NCBI GenBank assembly: GCA_032173965.1
Contig: CM063288.1
Coordinates: forward strand, 10,644,501-10,708,500
Length of the DNA stretch: 64,000 nt
Source: Sitta carolinensis
Taxonomy: Eukaryota > Chordata > Aves > Passeriformes > Sittidae
Reading direction: 5' to 3'
Below, piece by piece: positions 23,835 through 36,786 of the stretch (its first letter is position 1; each line of letters begins with the position of its first letter). Both the position numbers and the translations under genes were made by a program. The notes below the pieces were generated by a model. That model saw nothing but the letters and a program-made list of their open reading frames with translations, was not told the origin of the DNA and did no database searches.

Positions 23835-25609
23835 GAAAAGGCAGAAAAACCCTTCTGTTTACTACATGTATCTTGTTCTATTGCTCCTTTCTCTGTACCA
23901 TTTTTAACTCTTATACTTCTTAAAGTTTGGTGCTTGAAGCTGGAGGTATTATTCAAGCTGAGGCTTTAGCTAAAAACCAGACTAACAACCTGCTAACAAT
24001 ATGCTTCCTGTTTCCTGGATAGTAATGTCAATTCCCAGGAAAAAACAGGTATGTTCAATTACTGAATTCAAGTGGAGTGGCCCAGCTGCATCATGGGGCC
24101 TTTACACTCCAGGATCCTGAAATAATGGCACTGGCTAAAAGCCCATGACTTTCTAACAATTTCACACTCTAAAAAACTGCATTTGATTTTAGAGGTTTTA
24201 GAGAAACCTGTGTCCATAATCGCAAGAGCAAGGATTATATTCACTGGAATGAACTGTTCTTGCTAACACAGCATCAGCAGAAGTGTGAGCAAGGTCATAA
24301 AAATCATCAGCAGAATATGCAGTTTATTTCCTTGCTTCTCTTTTTTAAAAACCTCCTCTGCTGATTCAGTCTTAAGGTCCTGCACTAGCCCTACAAGTTT
24401 CTTTCCTGGAACACTAGTATTTAACTCTCAAGGGCTTTGCAAGACTGAAGCAACCTCGTAATGTCACAGAAAGCCTCTCGCTGGTAATAAAGGCAGCTGT
24501 TAGAACAAAATACAGCATTATCCCAATGGCTCTTGTTGCAGCAGGGCCCAGTATGATCTCCTGCATAAAGAACATCCTATTTCTGAAAAGTAATCTTCAC
24601 ACTGCATCTCAATTAGTTTGAAAACCAACGTGTTGTTAATGTATTTTTATTTACAGGGCTATAAGCATTATGGGCTTATGGAAATAACACAAGTGAGCTT
24701 TTCTGATGATCATGTCCCAAGCCATTCCAACAGTGATGGGCTCTCTTTGGGGCTTTTCTGCTTACTTTATTCCCTTTCTGGTAGAAGCAGCTGATCTGAA
24801 AAGCCACATGAATTTACTCCTAGTACACATAATCCCTTTAGTTCCCTGCATGACTGTAATTGAACACATTGGCAGACTTTGTTTGTATTTAAATATTTTC
24901 ATCAAAGGGAAAGTCATTCCAAGCTGATCACTTCATGAGGCCAAAAATTTCATTAGGAGCCATTTGAACAATTACAATAAATAAAAAAAAATCATTATTT
25001 GTCAGTACGGTAGTGCCATAAACACTACAATTTACATTAAAAGAATTCTTAGTCCCTAATGAAATTTGTCTTTGTTTATGATAATAACTGCAACAAATTT
25101 ATTGAGTAAGAAAGAAAACTCATATGGCTTTGTAATCCACAGATAGGTTGTTCTATTTGAAATTTAATTTGGAAGGATAGAAAGGTTTCTTAGGACTGAG
25201 GGATTATAGGTACTGTAATATCTAATAAGATTATAAGATGGAGGTGGTGGCTCACTGTAATAGAAACCCACTAAGACACAGGATGGGCAGGACTTTCTGG
25301 ATATCAAATCCAGTCCCCAGGTACTGCAGGCAACTGGATCACGTGGTCCATTTAATACATTTTGTGAGCTTCAAGAAAAACTAGATATGGTTTCAGCCCT
25401 ATAATTTTTATACCCTCACTATGCAGGTGGATAAAGAACACCTAATTGATAGTCTAAATTATTCATGGCAAATTTATGCCCACTTGCTCATACACGCAGA
25501 TGGCCTACCCTTAATATTCCCCCTACCTGATATATTTACACAAAGTAATCAAACCACATCTCACTCTTCAGCTGCTGGGCTAAACAAGCCTCTTACACAC
25601 GCTGTCCTC

Positions 25610-26420
25610 TCATGAAAGGTTCTCCAGTCTCCTCTTAGCAGCCCTTTGCTGTACCCATTTCATTAGGAACCCAGCTTTCTTTAACACAATCAGAATAATG
25701 TGTTTTATTCCAAACAAAATCTTACTAGTGTCTTACTCAAGGATGTTCATACTTCCCTTGCTTTGCTAGAAATGTGTCTCCTACTGCATTTTAGAGTTTC
25801 AGTTGCCTTTTCCATGCCCATGCTGCCCTGAAACATGAAATCTTCCAGTGTCATTGCAGGTTTCCTGCAGAATTTGTCTGCTGCTACCTCCCTTACTACT
25901 TCTGTGGCTTTGCTCTTCAAGGATATTCAGCTCTTGCTGTGCAATATTCTGAACTTCTCTACACTGATGATACCTCCTAACTTGGTGACTTCAATGTATT
26001 TTTATGATCAGACACCCTGTTTTCCAAATAGGTCACTGATGAAAATAATAACAATCAGTCTTAAGACTTACAGTTTAGGAGCTCTGAATAATTCCCTTTC
26101 AATACAGTTCAGCTTCTCATCTTCTAAAACCATGTATGCCTTGCAGTTCCTCTATAAATCTCAGACTTCTCTATGCAGGAGATATAAATTTATACACGGC
26201 TCCTCATCGCTATGTTATTCAAGTCCAGACAGCCAGATTTCCCTTCTTTGTCTAGCTAATTAATTACTCTATCAAAGAAACCTATCAAATTAGTTTGATA
26301 TTATCTACCCTTGGTAAATACCCATTCCATTTTATTCTGTATTCCAGTGACTGTCATGACTTTTACAATTCTCTCCTCCCACATTCTTTCCAAAAGCCTG
26401 ACATAAAATATTGCTGTACA
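25610..26420 (-). mobile_element. Ancient degenerate CR1/L3-type LINE relic
   Basis: Reading the plus strand, faint but ordered CR1-family landmarks occur: TTCTCCAGTCTCCTCTTAGC, CCTAACTTGGTGACTTCAAT, a block like GGTCACTGATGAAAATAATA, ATGTATGCCTTGCAGTTCC, then ACTCTATCAAAGAAACCTAT, CAAATTAGTTTGATATTATC and TACCCTTGGTAAATACCCAT. The last three echo the widely seen ancient CR1 segment with a 'caggttagtttggcatgattt' and 'cttggtaaatccat' character. The order implies minus orientation. It is heavily diverged with no coding frame. Confidence 0.6.
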
Positions 26421-26964
26421 CAAAACAAAATATATTGTGCTTTTTCAGTGAAAAAATCCATGTTTTATTTGTCTTTGGTATAGATTAATTATTTACATCA
26501 ATATACAATTTTGACTAGCAGGTAGTATTGAGCCACAGTTATAGATTGGTTAATTCTGTATTCCCAGTAGAAATGTATATGTATCCCTTTTTCATTCTAA
26601 ATAGTGTTAGTATCACTTTTTAAAAGGATTGGAATACATATTTGGCAGGCTGTTCCAGCTGAGACACAGCCCCACAAGGGTCTTTTCCTGAACAGCTTTA
26701 TAGTTAACCGATGCACGTTGCAGAAAATCAAAGGACAACATGTACAGTGACTTGTATGGTGATCACAGGCATTGGGCATGGCAGAAATACAGGTTTTGAA
26801 GAAACAGAGAAGAGTTGGGGAGGATTTGGCTGAGAGGTGCTGGATGATTGTTTCAGATAGAGATAAATTGCACAGTGTCATCTTCTTTGCGCTTAATTTT
26901 CATTATATTGTGGGCAGTACACAAATTCAAAGAGCTAGTAAGAAACAAAATCAAGACTTGAATT

Positions 26965-27085
26965 TCAAGTCCACTGCTGACCCACAGACTTTGTGTGTCC
27001 TTGGGCAAAATGCTTTGTTGGTCTTTTTTTTTTTCTGTCTCACTGCCTCATCTGTAAAACAGAGATAACACTACTCCTTTTTTCC
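26965..27085 (+). mobile_element. MIR/CORE-SINE-like relic
   Basis: GTGTGTCCTTGGGCAAAATG, then a T run, then CTCACTGCCTCATCTGTAAA and ACAGAGATAACACTACTCC match the conserved 'tgaccttgggcaagtca ... tgcctcagtttcctcatctgtaaaa' part of MIR. Sense on the plus strand. Confidence 0.75.
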
Positions 27086-30000
27086 CAACCTGACTATTTA
27101 CATAATAAAAGCCTTTCCATGCATGACAGACTCTTATATATTTGTACAGCATCAAGAATAGTGAGGACCTGGATCTTGGGACAACAACACAAACAATACA
27201 CAACAATTAAGATTATACATCCATCCAAAATATACCTAATGCACCTCATACTACAGTACCTCGCCAGAGACATGACTTCGTTCCACGGTGAATTCTGTTC
27301 CATTGATTTCTGCAGTCCTTCCTCTTGTGCTGCTCTTTTGCCTGAGAAAAGCTTTGGCCGAGTTAAGTCTAAAGTAAGCAGTGACAATGCTTTTGTGGTG
27401 TACTGCAGGTGGAAGGCATGATGAACCCCAGAGTCCAAAGGGAATTGCATGAAACCAGGCAGCATTGTGCAGCATCTCCATTTCTGCAGCAGCTCTCCTG
27501 TGGTTCCATTCACCTCCCACTGCATCAGGGAAGATCTGCCTTAAAGGATGCTTGTCCCTCTGTAAAAAGGGAAGAGAAAGACCTTGTCATCCGTATTGCT
27601 CCTGGGGAGGACTCTGCACCCACTGCAGGTGAGACCAACACAGAGCTCTCTTCTTGGTAAGCAAACCCCACACCCTTGAAGAGGTCTCAGTACATTTGGG
27701 GGTGCAGTAGGAAATGTGGGATCTTGTTCCATGCTTGTGGGGTGGGATACAGTAATAAGCATCTCCTCACCATCAACCTGGAGGCCGCAGGATCAGAGAT
27801 CCATTACTGTGCTGCACATTTTCCTAGGAAATGTTCTCTGAAGAGTTTATGCTCAGCTTGGAGAAAGACAGCTTCCCACACCAGAACTTTTGGGAAGTGG
27901 GAAGCTTTTTTTCCCCCCGCCTGTATGCCCGGAAGGTAATGACAAAATATGTTGGAGGTCAGGCTGGGTTCACACTGTGATTTCTCTGTGTGCTGAGAGA
28001 AAATAAAACAGAGGATGCTTGGCTACCCTGAGCTGGTGTGCCCAGGCCCTGAGGCTGGGCTGGCTCTGCAGCTACTTGGCATGGAGAGGAGGAAAAACAT
28101 GCATAAATTAGGAACTCTTGAGGCCAGTTTCCTTCTTTGGTCCCAGAATAACTGGCCGAGGGCACTTGTATTGCAGCAGCAGACCAACTCCTCCGTGCTC
28201 ACAGGTGACGCTCTTCTGTGCTTCCCTTGTGCTGGCAGATGCACCACGACATTAATTACACTGTGCAGCACTGCCCTGGCAAAAAAACATGGACATTAAA
28301 AAAAAAAGCTAACTTCATCTCCCTCCTTTTCTTCACGAGATTTTTACAAACAAAAAAGAACAAGAGAAGTAATCTTAACTGCTTTTTTAATAATACATAG
28401 TTGTAACTGATTAGTTTGGTTTCCTGTCCTGCACAAGGAAGATGGCATTGTGCTGTGACTATTGTCTTATGGGAACTCAGGCTGGATACCAGGTGTCTGT
28501 TACAAATGCTGGCACCAAATTAAACACCCACACATCCTGAAAAGACCAGCAACATGACATGAAGAATTATTCATTTTGCCAGCAGTAAAATGACAAAGCA
28601 GAGGAGTGACAAATGCTCTAGATAAACCCAGAGCTCCAATTTACTGCATGGGATAAGAACCTCTTTTTCCAAATAAAGACTCCCAACTCTTGCAGTTTCT
28701 TACTTCTCCGTAATTTAGCTGTGCACATATTTGGCATTTAGAGTGTGACGGATTTACACATTTGCTATCAAATGAGCTGCAAGAGCTAATCAGCTCACAC
28801 AGAATTGCACATATTAATGAAGAAGGCTCTTCTGCATGCCTGCGATGTAGACACCCACTTAACTGGGGCACCAGAGACTAATTTGAAAAGATTTTGTTCA
28901 CGTAGCTCTTTTCCTATGATGAATGCTTGCAGGGAATCATGCTGTAGAGAGGGAGCAAGCAGTATCTGCAAAATCTAGCTAAATGGTTCTCATTACTGAG
29001 TGATGGAAGAGCAATAGGAAAGATAATTTATTAGTGGCTCAAAGCTAATGAGAATAATTAGCACTATTATGCTTTCTAAGCAAACACAGAATAACTGTTC
29101 CTTAAGGAGCGCTGCCTGCCTGCAGCAGTGACGAGTGCTCTGGGCAGGAGGACATGACTTCAGGGGCAGGAATCTTACAAACTAAGGACCAGGGCAGCTG
29201 TGTGGAAACACCCAGACATCATATGGGCCTGCACTAGAGCTGTGATTTCCTAAATTTTGGGCTAACAGACCATCTTTTTTTCTATCTCAAAACCAACTAC
29301 ACTGGGCTAATGAATAGAGTTTACACTTTGACTTAACTCCTCGGAAACCAGAGGTTGGAAATTGCTGCCTTGGATACTGGTATTTTTTGCAATATTGCAT
29401 CACACAGTACCTTCCAAAACCTTGCAAAAGCCAAGCCAGTCGACAGTGCTTTGCAGAGAGTATTTCAGCAGCAATGGTCAGTCCCCAGGAATCCTGGCTG
29501 GCAGCAGAAAAACTGGCATTTGGCTTTGTTTCCTTTGTAGACACCCATGTATCCTCCTTCCTCACTCTGTAAATAAAAGCAGGATGTGCAGAGAAAACAT
29601 AGCATCTTCTTATGACCAGTCAAAGAAACTAATGGGAAAAATTCTGGTTTCCAATCAGTTCCAGCACAGAGCAGTAATGTACACAGCCGGATTAGCCAAA
29701 GGGCTGCACTCCTGTGGCTCCTGCAGAGCCATGGAATGCTCAGGGATGCTGGGCTGCCAAAGGCAAAGGAAATGCCAGCGTTTGGCTACAGTGCTCAACA
29801 CCTGCTGATAAAAGCTGATTTTCCCCCCACTTCTCAGTTTTTGGAATTTACTCCTGCAATCCCAGTGTTCCATTACAGACCCAATCACACTAAAGTAAGC
29901 TATTAAATTAAAACGAGGTGCACGTGGGCAGCAGTCCCCACTCCCCCGAGTGCCGTTTGGAGCAAATAGCTTGTTTCATAGTTTGTAAAACGCAGTTGGC

Positions 30001-33000
30001 AGGAGTTCAGTGTTATTCTAGGAAATCCATGTAAGCAACATTTCTTTCTTGTAATGTAGCACTATCAACAATATGGAGAGTGATTCTGATTTTTATTTTT
30101 TAAAAGGCAAACAGACAAAACATCTGTAGGCTATGTCACAAGGCCTTGACTTTTCTTTTGAAAAGCAGTTTGCCTCTAAAATCAAAATCACCCATAAAGC
30201 AATTCCATCTGAAACAAGACTCTCTGAAGCATTCTCTTAGAGCTTACTCATGATGGGAGTTTTATCTGCTTTTTTACTCCCAAATTAAATGCTGCAAGAA
30301 CATAGACCTCTCTAATCTTTTTTCACCAGGAGTATCAATCTATCTTTGCAGATGCCTATCAAAAGGATTTTAAGTTAGCAAGATTTGGGGACTTAATTTG
30401 GTCTGAGTGGGAGTTTAGAAAAATTCCCAAGGCTTTTTTCACCCAACTGCAACCATTTAGGAGAGGCTTGGGGGCTCAACGTGACTGTCAGATCCAAAAT
30501 GCAATTTTACAGGGGGAGGAAAGAAGAAATGGAGATTTGTTAGGCTGCTTTTCTTGACTCAGATTGGAAACCAAGTCTCTTCCAGTCTCTCTTGGAGGAG
30601 TTGCTGTAGTGTGAAACACATAAGGACATAGTTACTGGGTCAGAGACAGATGGATTACAACAGAGCCAAATCATCTTCTGAGGTTGCAGGGGTTGGGATA
30701 GAAGCTTATGCTCATCTTGAGACTCCCAGCTAGTGTTTGCCATATCCCAGAGCATTCACTCCCCTGGGAACTTTTCCCTCATTTTCCCTCCTTTTGATGG
30801 ATGAAACAAGTCCAATGTCTCAGGCTCTTTCATTACATGGGAAAACCATTTCCTCTCCAGCTTCCAGTATGCACAAAATGCTTGGCCCTGCTGCCCTTCA
30901 TCTCCTGGTCTAGCACACAGCAGGACTAACAAAGCCCTGTGGGCTATTTATATCTTGTTTAAGCCAACACTGGGGAACAAAGTGATGCACAATCCTTGCT
31001 CAGCCTCTCTGCTGTGTACACGTTTTACCCTTCCTCAACAAGATTTAATCTGCTTAGGGTCAACTATGTAGCGGATGTCCAAGACCTTTGAATCACACCT
31101 TAAAAAGACTGAAAAACCAAACTCATAATTGCAAGAGCAGAATCTCTGATTCACTGCAAACCATTTGTTATCAGCAATTAAGTTTCTTGCTGATAAATGA
31201 TTCACGACTTGAAAGCCCAGATTACTCACTTTTAACCACAGCAGAAATTCCTGTGTGATTATGAACGCTTGGGCTACGCATCTACTGCGACAGGCTGGGA
31301 AGTCTCAATGTGTGAAATGACCAACCATTTAAGTACAGAAAATAAGAGCTCTTACATATATTTTTCATTCAGTTTGTAGAATATAACAACATATTTCAAT
31401 TTCAACGTGACTGATGTGAATATAAACATAAACTGACTTCAGTAGCAAAAATAAACACCAACTTTGCTTTACTGGAGGCAACAGAACTAAAGCAGAGCGA
31501 CTAATATCCAGACCTGGCCTACTAATTAAAAAGGTTTGAAAGCAAAGCTCCGAGCTCTTGGTACACTCTAGTTCACAGTAACTAAAGCTTTTGTCAGTCA
31601 TTTGATGTAATTGTTTACAGTGTTCAAAACTGTATTTTTCAAAAACCATTCAGACCATAAACCAGATGAGTCATGACCCCATAACAGAAGGTAAATTATT
31701 CTCAAATATTTTATATTTGTGCATTAACACATGCACAACACATTTTTTCTTCAGCCAAGAAAAAAATGAATGCCCAAGTCCAAGAAGTAACTGACAAAAG
31801 ACTGAAGGGAAAAATGAGAATTCCTAATTTTATTATGGTGTAACCAGCTGTAAGGAATTACTGGTCTGAAGCACAGTGTGCAATTGTCTTATCCTAAACA
31901 TTTACTAAAGCCTATAATTCAGAATGATCCTGACTAGTGAAGTCACCATTGGCAAGCTATCATTTTTTCTTTCTTATTTTTGAAGAAGTCTACATTTCTC
32001 ACCAATTAGCACAAACACAGGCACAGCCTATGCACGGAAATGCTCAACATTTTCTGGAGGCTGTATTTCATTAGTGCCAGCTGCTTTGACTCTGAGATCA
32101 AAAGAGACGAAGCAAGCTCTGGACTGATCATATTTGATAGTTTGCTAAAAGCAGAAGAATTCCTGTTTGAGATCAAATGGCATCAATATGTATTGTTTCC
32201 TAAATGCAGGGATGAGTGCCTGCTACTTATGTGAGGATAGCTTGAAATAAAGAATTATCATGATCTTCTGCAAAAGTGCTATACATAAGTAACTGCTAAT
32301 TGAAAGGGAAAAAAACAGAGTAAGAGTCTTCATAAATTAAGCTACTTTTACTCTATGATATTATATACTGTCAGGCAGCTGATTTTTTTGGGTGAAGAGG
32401 CTCATCAGGTGCCTAATAAGAGAAGACACTTGGCACAGCTCCATGGCCATTCATTGATGTCATGGTTAACAAGCTGGCTACATACAAAGCCAATCAGGCT
32501 ACTGGTATTCCACAACACTCACTAATGGCTTCAGCAGCTTAACAGTGCCAAACACACAGTACCATTAATTAGGCAAGAGAGAGAAGGAAAAAACACCCCG
32601 GAAGGAAGGAGGTAAGGTGCCGTTCACCTCCTGAGCAGCCCCTCAGCACAGTCTGCAGATCCAAACGAGAAGAAAACAAGACGGGCAGACTGAGGAGCAA
32701 GAGGAACGTTTCAGGCCTAGGTCACAGCTCTCTGCTGTGAGAAGCTCTGTGGTGGCAGAGGGAGTCTGAGCACCACCCCCTGCAGTGCCCCCACACTCAC
32801 TCCAAGGCCGGGATGGCACAGGCACAGGCAGTGGGAACTAGTCCCACAGGTGCCGGCTCTTCCTAAGCCATCACCGGCTGTGGTCATTCGCCCAGTGGGG
32901 ATGAAGCTGAACAAGGTTGATTAATGATAAAAATACTTGTCCTTTTCAAAATTTATTTTTAGTTCAAAGTGAATCACAACTTCCTGCCCCTCCCTCTCCC

Positions 33001-33973
33001 CTCCTTCGAAGACAGAAGTACCTCCAGATCAACTTTTTTTTTGTTTAAGCATCAAAAGTGTAACACATTTCAACTGCTGTTTATACAGGTTTTACAGTGA
33101 TGACTGTCAGAGAGAGATTGTTTGTGCAACTCCGAAGGAGCTAAAAGGAAAAATCCCTCCTACAAATGCAGATAAACTTTTGGAATGTAAACAGGTAACA
33201 CACACAATTACTGCATTACCAGAAGTATTATGCGTTTAGTATTATGCACTTCTCAAAACAGTTGAACATAACACTTTACAACACATATTTGATATGACCC
33301 AATCCTAACTTGAAGGGAAAATGTGTACCCTATGAGAGTAACCATGTACCCCTATAAGACAGTCACTCCTGCCATAACTTACAGATACATTGACAATATT
33401 GATGCCAAAGAAGGAGGGTTTAGTCTGATTTCACCCATGCTCTGCTGATTTTTAATGCATGGCTTAATTCACTCAATACATTTTATAAAGGTATGTAAAC
33501 AGTTCTGATTTAAAGACCAGAGAGGTTTAAATGAAATTAACAGATCTGGACTGGTCAATATTAATGTCTTCATTAACTCAGATACCCTATTTATCCCTGA
33601 GCACCTTAAAATTGTTTCCCCCAGATCTCAGTCAAGAACATGTAACTATTTCACAAGAATGTAAAATTTCATTTGAATAAATCAGTGTCTTATAAATCCC
33701 ATTTTCCTGCACTGATTTAAACAAAACATAACAAAACAAATCCAAACCAAACCACGTCCCCTCCCCTCTGTTTTTAACATGTACTGCAATACCAGAACAG
33801 AAATTTCACCCTAACAAACAACATCACCTACATACACACTACAGACTACAAAAATATTGCATAGGAGTGTCAGTGGGCATAGTCTCCCAACATGAGAGAA
33901 AATGCTAAGTTTTCTTTAAAACATTATGGCAACATTCTAATTTATTTTCCTTTTAAAAATCAAGTGGTTTCAC

Positions 33974-33979
33974 TTTATT
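33974..33979 (-). terminator. PDIA5: Candidate PDIA5 polyadenylation signal AATAAA
   Basis: The first canonical hexamer downstream of the PDIA5 stop on the minus strand (plus-strand TTTATT), about 136 nt after the TAG. The 3' end itself would fall some 10-30 nt further left. Longer alternatives cannot be ruled out. Confidence 0.5.
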
Positions 33980-34114
33980 TCAAAATTGTACAAAATGACC
34001 ATGGCTATTTATAAAAAAAAGTCTCTGTCTTGAGAATATGTGAAGTCTCAGGTGCATCAACAAAAGACCTGGAACCATTCACAGTGCAGCGGAAAGCTTC
34101 TTTTGAGGCAGAAA

Positions 34115-34195
34115 CTACAATTCATCCTTCTTCTTTCCTACTCTTTCATGATCTCTTTCTCTCAGGGTTCGCATGAAAGTGGTGAATCCAGACTC
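34115..34195 (-). CDS. PDIA5: PDIA5 terminal exon ending in KDEL
   Basis: An 81-nt exon found by phase and homology. After an AAAAATAG acceptor it encodes ESGFTTFMRTLRERDHERVG then KKKDEL and a TAG stop (34117-34115). The last four residues are a canonical ER-retrieval signal, placing the protein in the ER lumen. The human protein, as I recall, ends KEEL. Upstream GFT.F.R.LRE.DHER.G matches the vertebrate PDIA5 tail. The frame is closed on both sides except for this short piece, so it is easily missed. Confidence 0.93.
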   Translation of the reverse strand, partial: ESGFTTFMRTLRERDHERVGKKKDEL

Positions 34196-36651
34196 CTATT
34201 TTTGAAGGAAGAAAAATATGGGTCATATTTTTACCAACAAAGCAAAACAATGCATCAAGAACACTTTGAGCTTCTGTATCTCAGCAGAATATAAACTAAG
34301 GAGCAGTTGTTTAGTTTCTGTACCCCGTGGCAGAATAGAAACTAGGGAGCAGTTACTGCTTCTGCATTGCCTCATCATGCCATGCTCTGGTCTAGTGCTG
34401 CTCCACTGCAAGGGGAAAATATCCATGCACATCCCACATGTCAAACTTTAAAGAGATAGGACACATAAAAAAGTCCCAAATTCTCACAGGACAAGGTAAA
34501 ATATGTCCCTAGAAATGCTATTGATGCCTTTTTGCTGAAAACACTCAAAAGACATTTTCAAGCTGCCTTTGTATGTTTATTTGTCTCATTTTAAAAGGTT
34601 GTTTGTTGACTATACACACATTTGCCTCTCATCCTCTAATAGTTCTGATCATGATTTTCCTCCTTCTTCAAACATTCCAGTGATGGAATCACTTTTTTTT
34701 CCAAGCTACTATTAAAATTATTATCAAAATTTCAAACCTGGTTGTCTGGATGCCAACCTTTGTATTTCAACAACTTATGATTTAAGGCCGTTGAATGTCA
34801 GCAGTTTCCTTTTCCAAGGAAAGCTGTGAACACAGCTCCCAGGCATTTCAGAAGGCTTAGATGGGTGGAGGTGTGAACACCTGTGTTGGAATACATTGTC
34901 TACTGATACCTCAACACTGAAGTTTTCTGGGCAAGTGATGCTGCTCCCATCTAATCTGACCATTTTTGCATTTAAACAATCACAGAACACACCACTCAAA
35001 ACTGGTGATGAAGAGGGAAAATACCAAAGATAGAGAGCAACTAACAGAAGATAAAGACTTAAAACAATGTTGCAGAACAACAAAACAAAATAAACCCAAA
35101 CCAAACCATAAGGCTGGAAAACTTTTAGAAACCTGAACAACAAAAAGCTTTTCTAAAACTATTTGCTATTCCTCCACTGAAAATAAATGAAGTGACAAGC
35201 TTCAGCCATTTGTCACCTGGAGACATCTGGCAATCAACAGCCCCCATGGCAGACAATGTGCTAAGCACTGCCTCCAGCATTACCCTGATAAGAGATAACT
35301 AACCCCAACTCAATGCTGCACAAGCAGAAGACCGTAGGTCCCCACAGAGGTGGAAGGGGAACAAGGCAGCCATCAGCAGAGAGACTGGGTGTTCCTGTTG
35401 GGTACTTTTTACCCAAGCAAGCATTGGCTGCTTATAAGGGATTTGTTAGTCCACTTTCCAGCATATGGATAAGTATCTCCTAACTCCTGTGACCTCAGAG
35501 CACTCCTACATTGGACATAAGTTCTTTTTATCAGCCACCACAGATCCTTCCTTTCATATATCATTTCTCTAAGAATGGGTTAGAGATGCAAAAACTGCAG
35601 CTGAAATCTTACTTCAATTGTTGGCTACTGCACCTATCTTCACTTTTAAGAAAAGATCCAGAATTGGAACTGAACAAGGTATCCATAACAACGCTGGATC
35701 AGCACCATGAAATGGTAATTACCGGGGTCCAAATATGCTGAAGAAAACTGGGAAGAAAACTCCATGAAGACTTCCCCAAGAACCTCAGAACCTGGCTTTT
35801 TAATTCATGCTTATAATATAATTTTCTGAGCTCTAACAGCAGCAGTAACTTTCAGGCAAGAATCTTTTTTCAAAACCACTGCATGGCTCAAAGACCCCAA
35901 GTTTTTCCTGCAGACCCCAGGCAATGAATGGCTGCTGAGGAGTAACCTCCCTCTAGGAGGCAACAAAGGCAGCCCACAAATAATTGAATTGCTTCCTTAT
36001 TTTCAGGCACTTCACAACCACTGAAGGCATTATGCCATTTCTGCCCCTATTTCTTGCACTCATAGCATATAATTAGCTGGCCACAGCAGGACTAAAGAAT
36101 GAAACTTCAGCCCAGGGGTAGATGGCACGATTTGTCTTCCCATCCTGAGTGCCAGGAGTGAATCTGATTCAGGGCAAATGAGATACTTACTTTCCTCTAG
36201 TCTCCAAAGGACAGCTTTGTCCTGGCTATAAAACCAATGGTCCGTCACCATTTGGCAGCCTGGTGGACCTGTGACACATTTGCAGCGTCCATGCAATCCA
36301 GAACTGACAGGAGTTAAGTCCTGTATTTTCTGGCAATTTTGCCAGCAGCACATGCAATAAACCCTTCCCTTTTACTCAGTCCAAATTCTCTCACAGACTT
36401 CAGCTTAAAGAATAAAATATACAAAGAGTATTACCAAATCTAATCCTTTTTCCTCTTCTCATGCCCCAAAAAACAGACCAAGAGTGTTCCTAATGCGGAG
36501 ATGTACAGGGGTGTGGTACACTGTGATTCATCCATGAAAGACAGCAACAGAGGTATGGTAAAATTTCAAAGTTACAGTTTTCATTTGCAAGGCAGGACAG
36601 CAGAGGAGACTTTCCTCCTTGTACCAGGTGATGACTCTTGCTTTCACTTAC
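34196..36651 (-). other. PDIA5 last intron
   Basis: About 2.5 kb. AT-rich with no recognised repeat or gene. Open frames here (for example 34775-35143) show no family features. Confidence 0.85.
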
Positions 36652-36786
36652 CCCTCGATCTCCAGTATATTTTTCCACAAATTTCCCGTAGTTGTAATAG
36701 TTGAAGGTGGGGTAGCCATCGACCCCCTCCTGCTTGCACAGGTCATGATTCTGTCCTTTGGCACAGTCCACTGCAGCATAGGCAAT
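36652..36786 (-). CDS. PDIA5: PDIA5 exon with cis-proline of the last domain
   Basis: This 135-nt phase 0/0 exon encodes IAYAAVDCAKGQNHDLCKQE, then GVDGYPTFNYYNYGKFVEKY and TGDRG. VDC...LC and YPTF are the thioredoxin features, and YPT carries the cis-proline. The acceptor is TTCCAG and the donor GTAAGT. Most human residues in this segment are kept as I recall them. Because the length is a multiple of three, skipping would be in frame but would remove the fold's core. Confidence 0.95.

Larger units (their letters stand above)
21009..33973. other. Intergenic region between PDIA5 3' end and SEC22A promoter
   Basis: About 13 kb with no exon I can support on either strand. It holds an antisense MIR-like SINE (22.8 kb), a 43-nt T tract (23.8 kb), an ancient CR1 relic (25.6-26.4 kb), a sense MIR-like SINE (27.0 kb) and AT-rich stretches with homeodomain-type TAATTA/TAATGAG words (24.7-25.1 kb, 28.6-29.1 kb). 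The 32.6-32.9 kb part is more GC-rich but not identified. Open frames of 140-150 codons at 26993-27525 and 29362-29808 look like chance. Confidence 0.75.

Noticed and set aside
23735..23956. Poly-T tract as the tail of a processed pseudogene
   Set aside because: Sequence after the tract on the minus strand shows no recognisable mRNA, and I see no flanking target-site duplication.
25835..26263. 142-codon plus-strand open frame
   Set aside because: It lies inside a degenerate CR1/L3 relic read antisense and has no recognisable family motif.
26993..27525. Overlapping 142-143 codon open frames on both strands
   Set aside because: One starts inside a MIR-like SINE. Neither has a domain, splice support or codon pattern I can recognise, and their overlap suggests stop-poor chance sequence.
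29362..29808. 148-codon plus-strand open frame with two parallel shorter frames
   Set aside because: No family resemblance. Three frames are open over the same stretch, a sign of base composition and not of coding.
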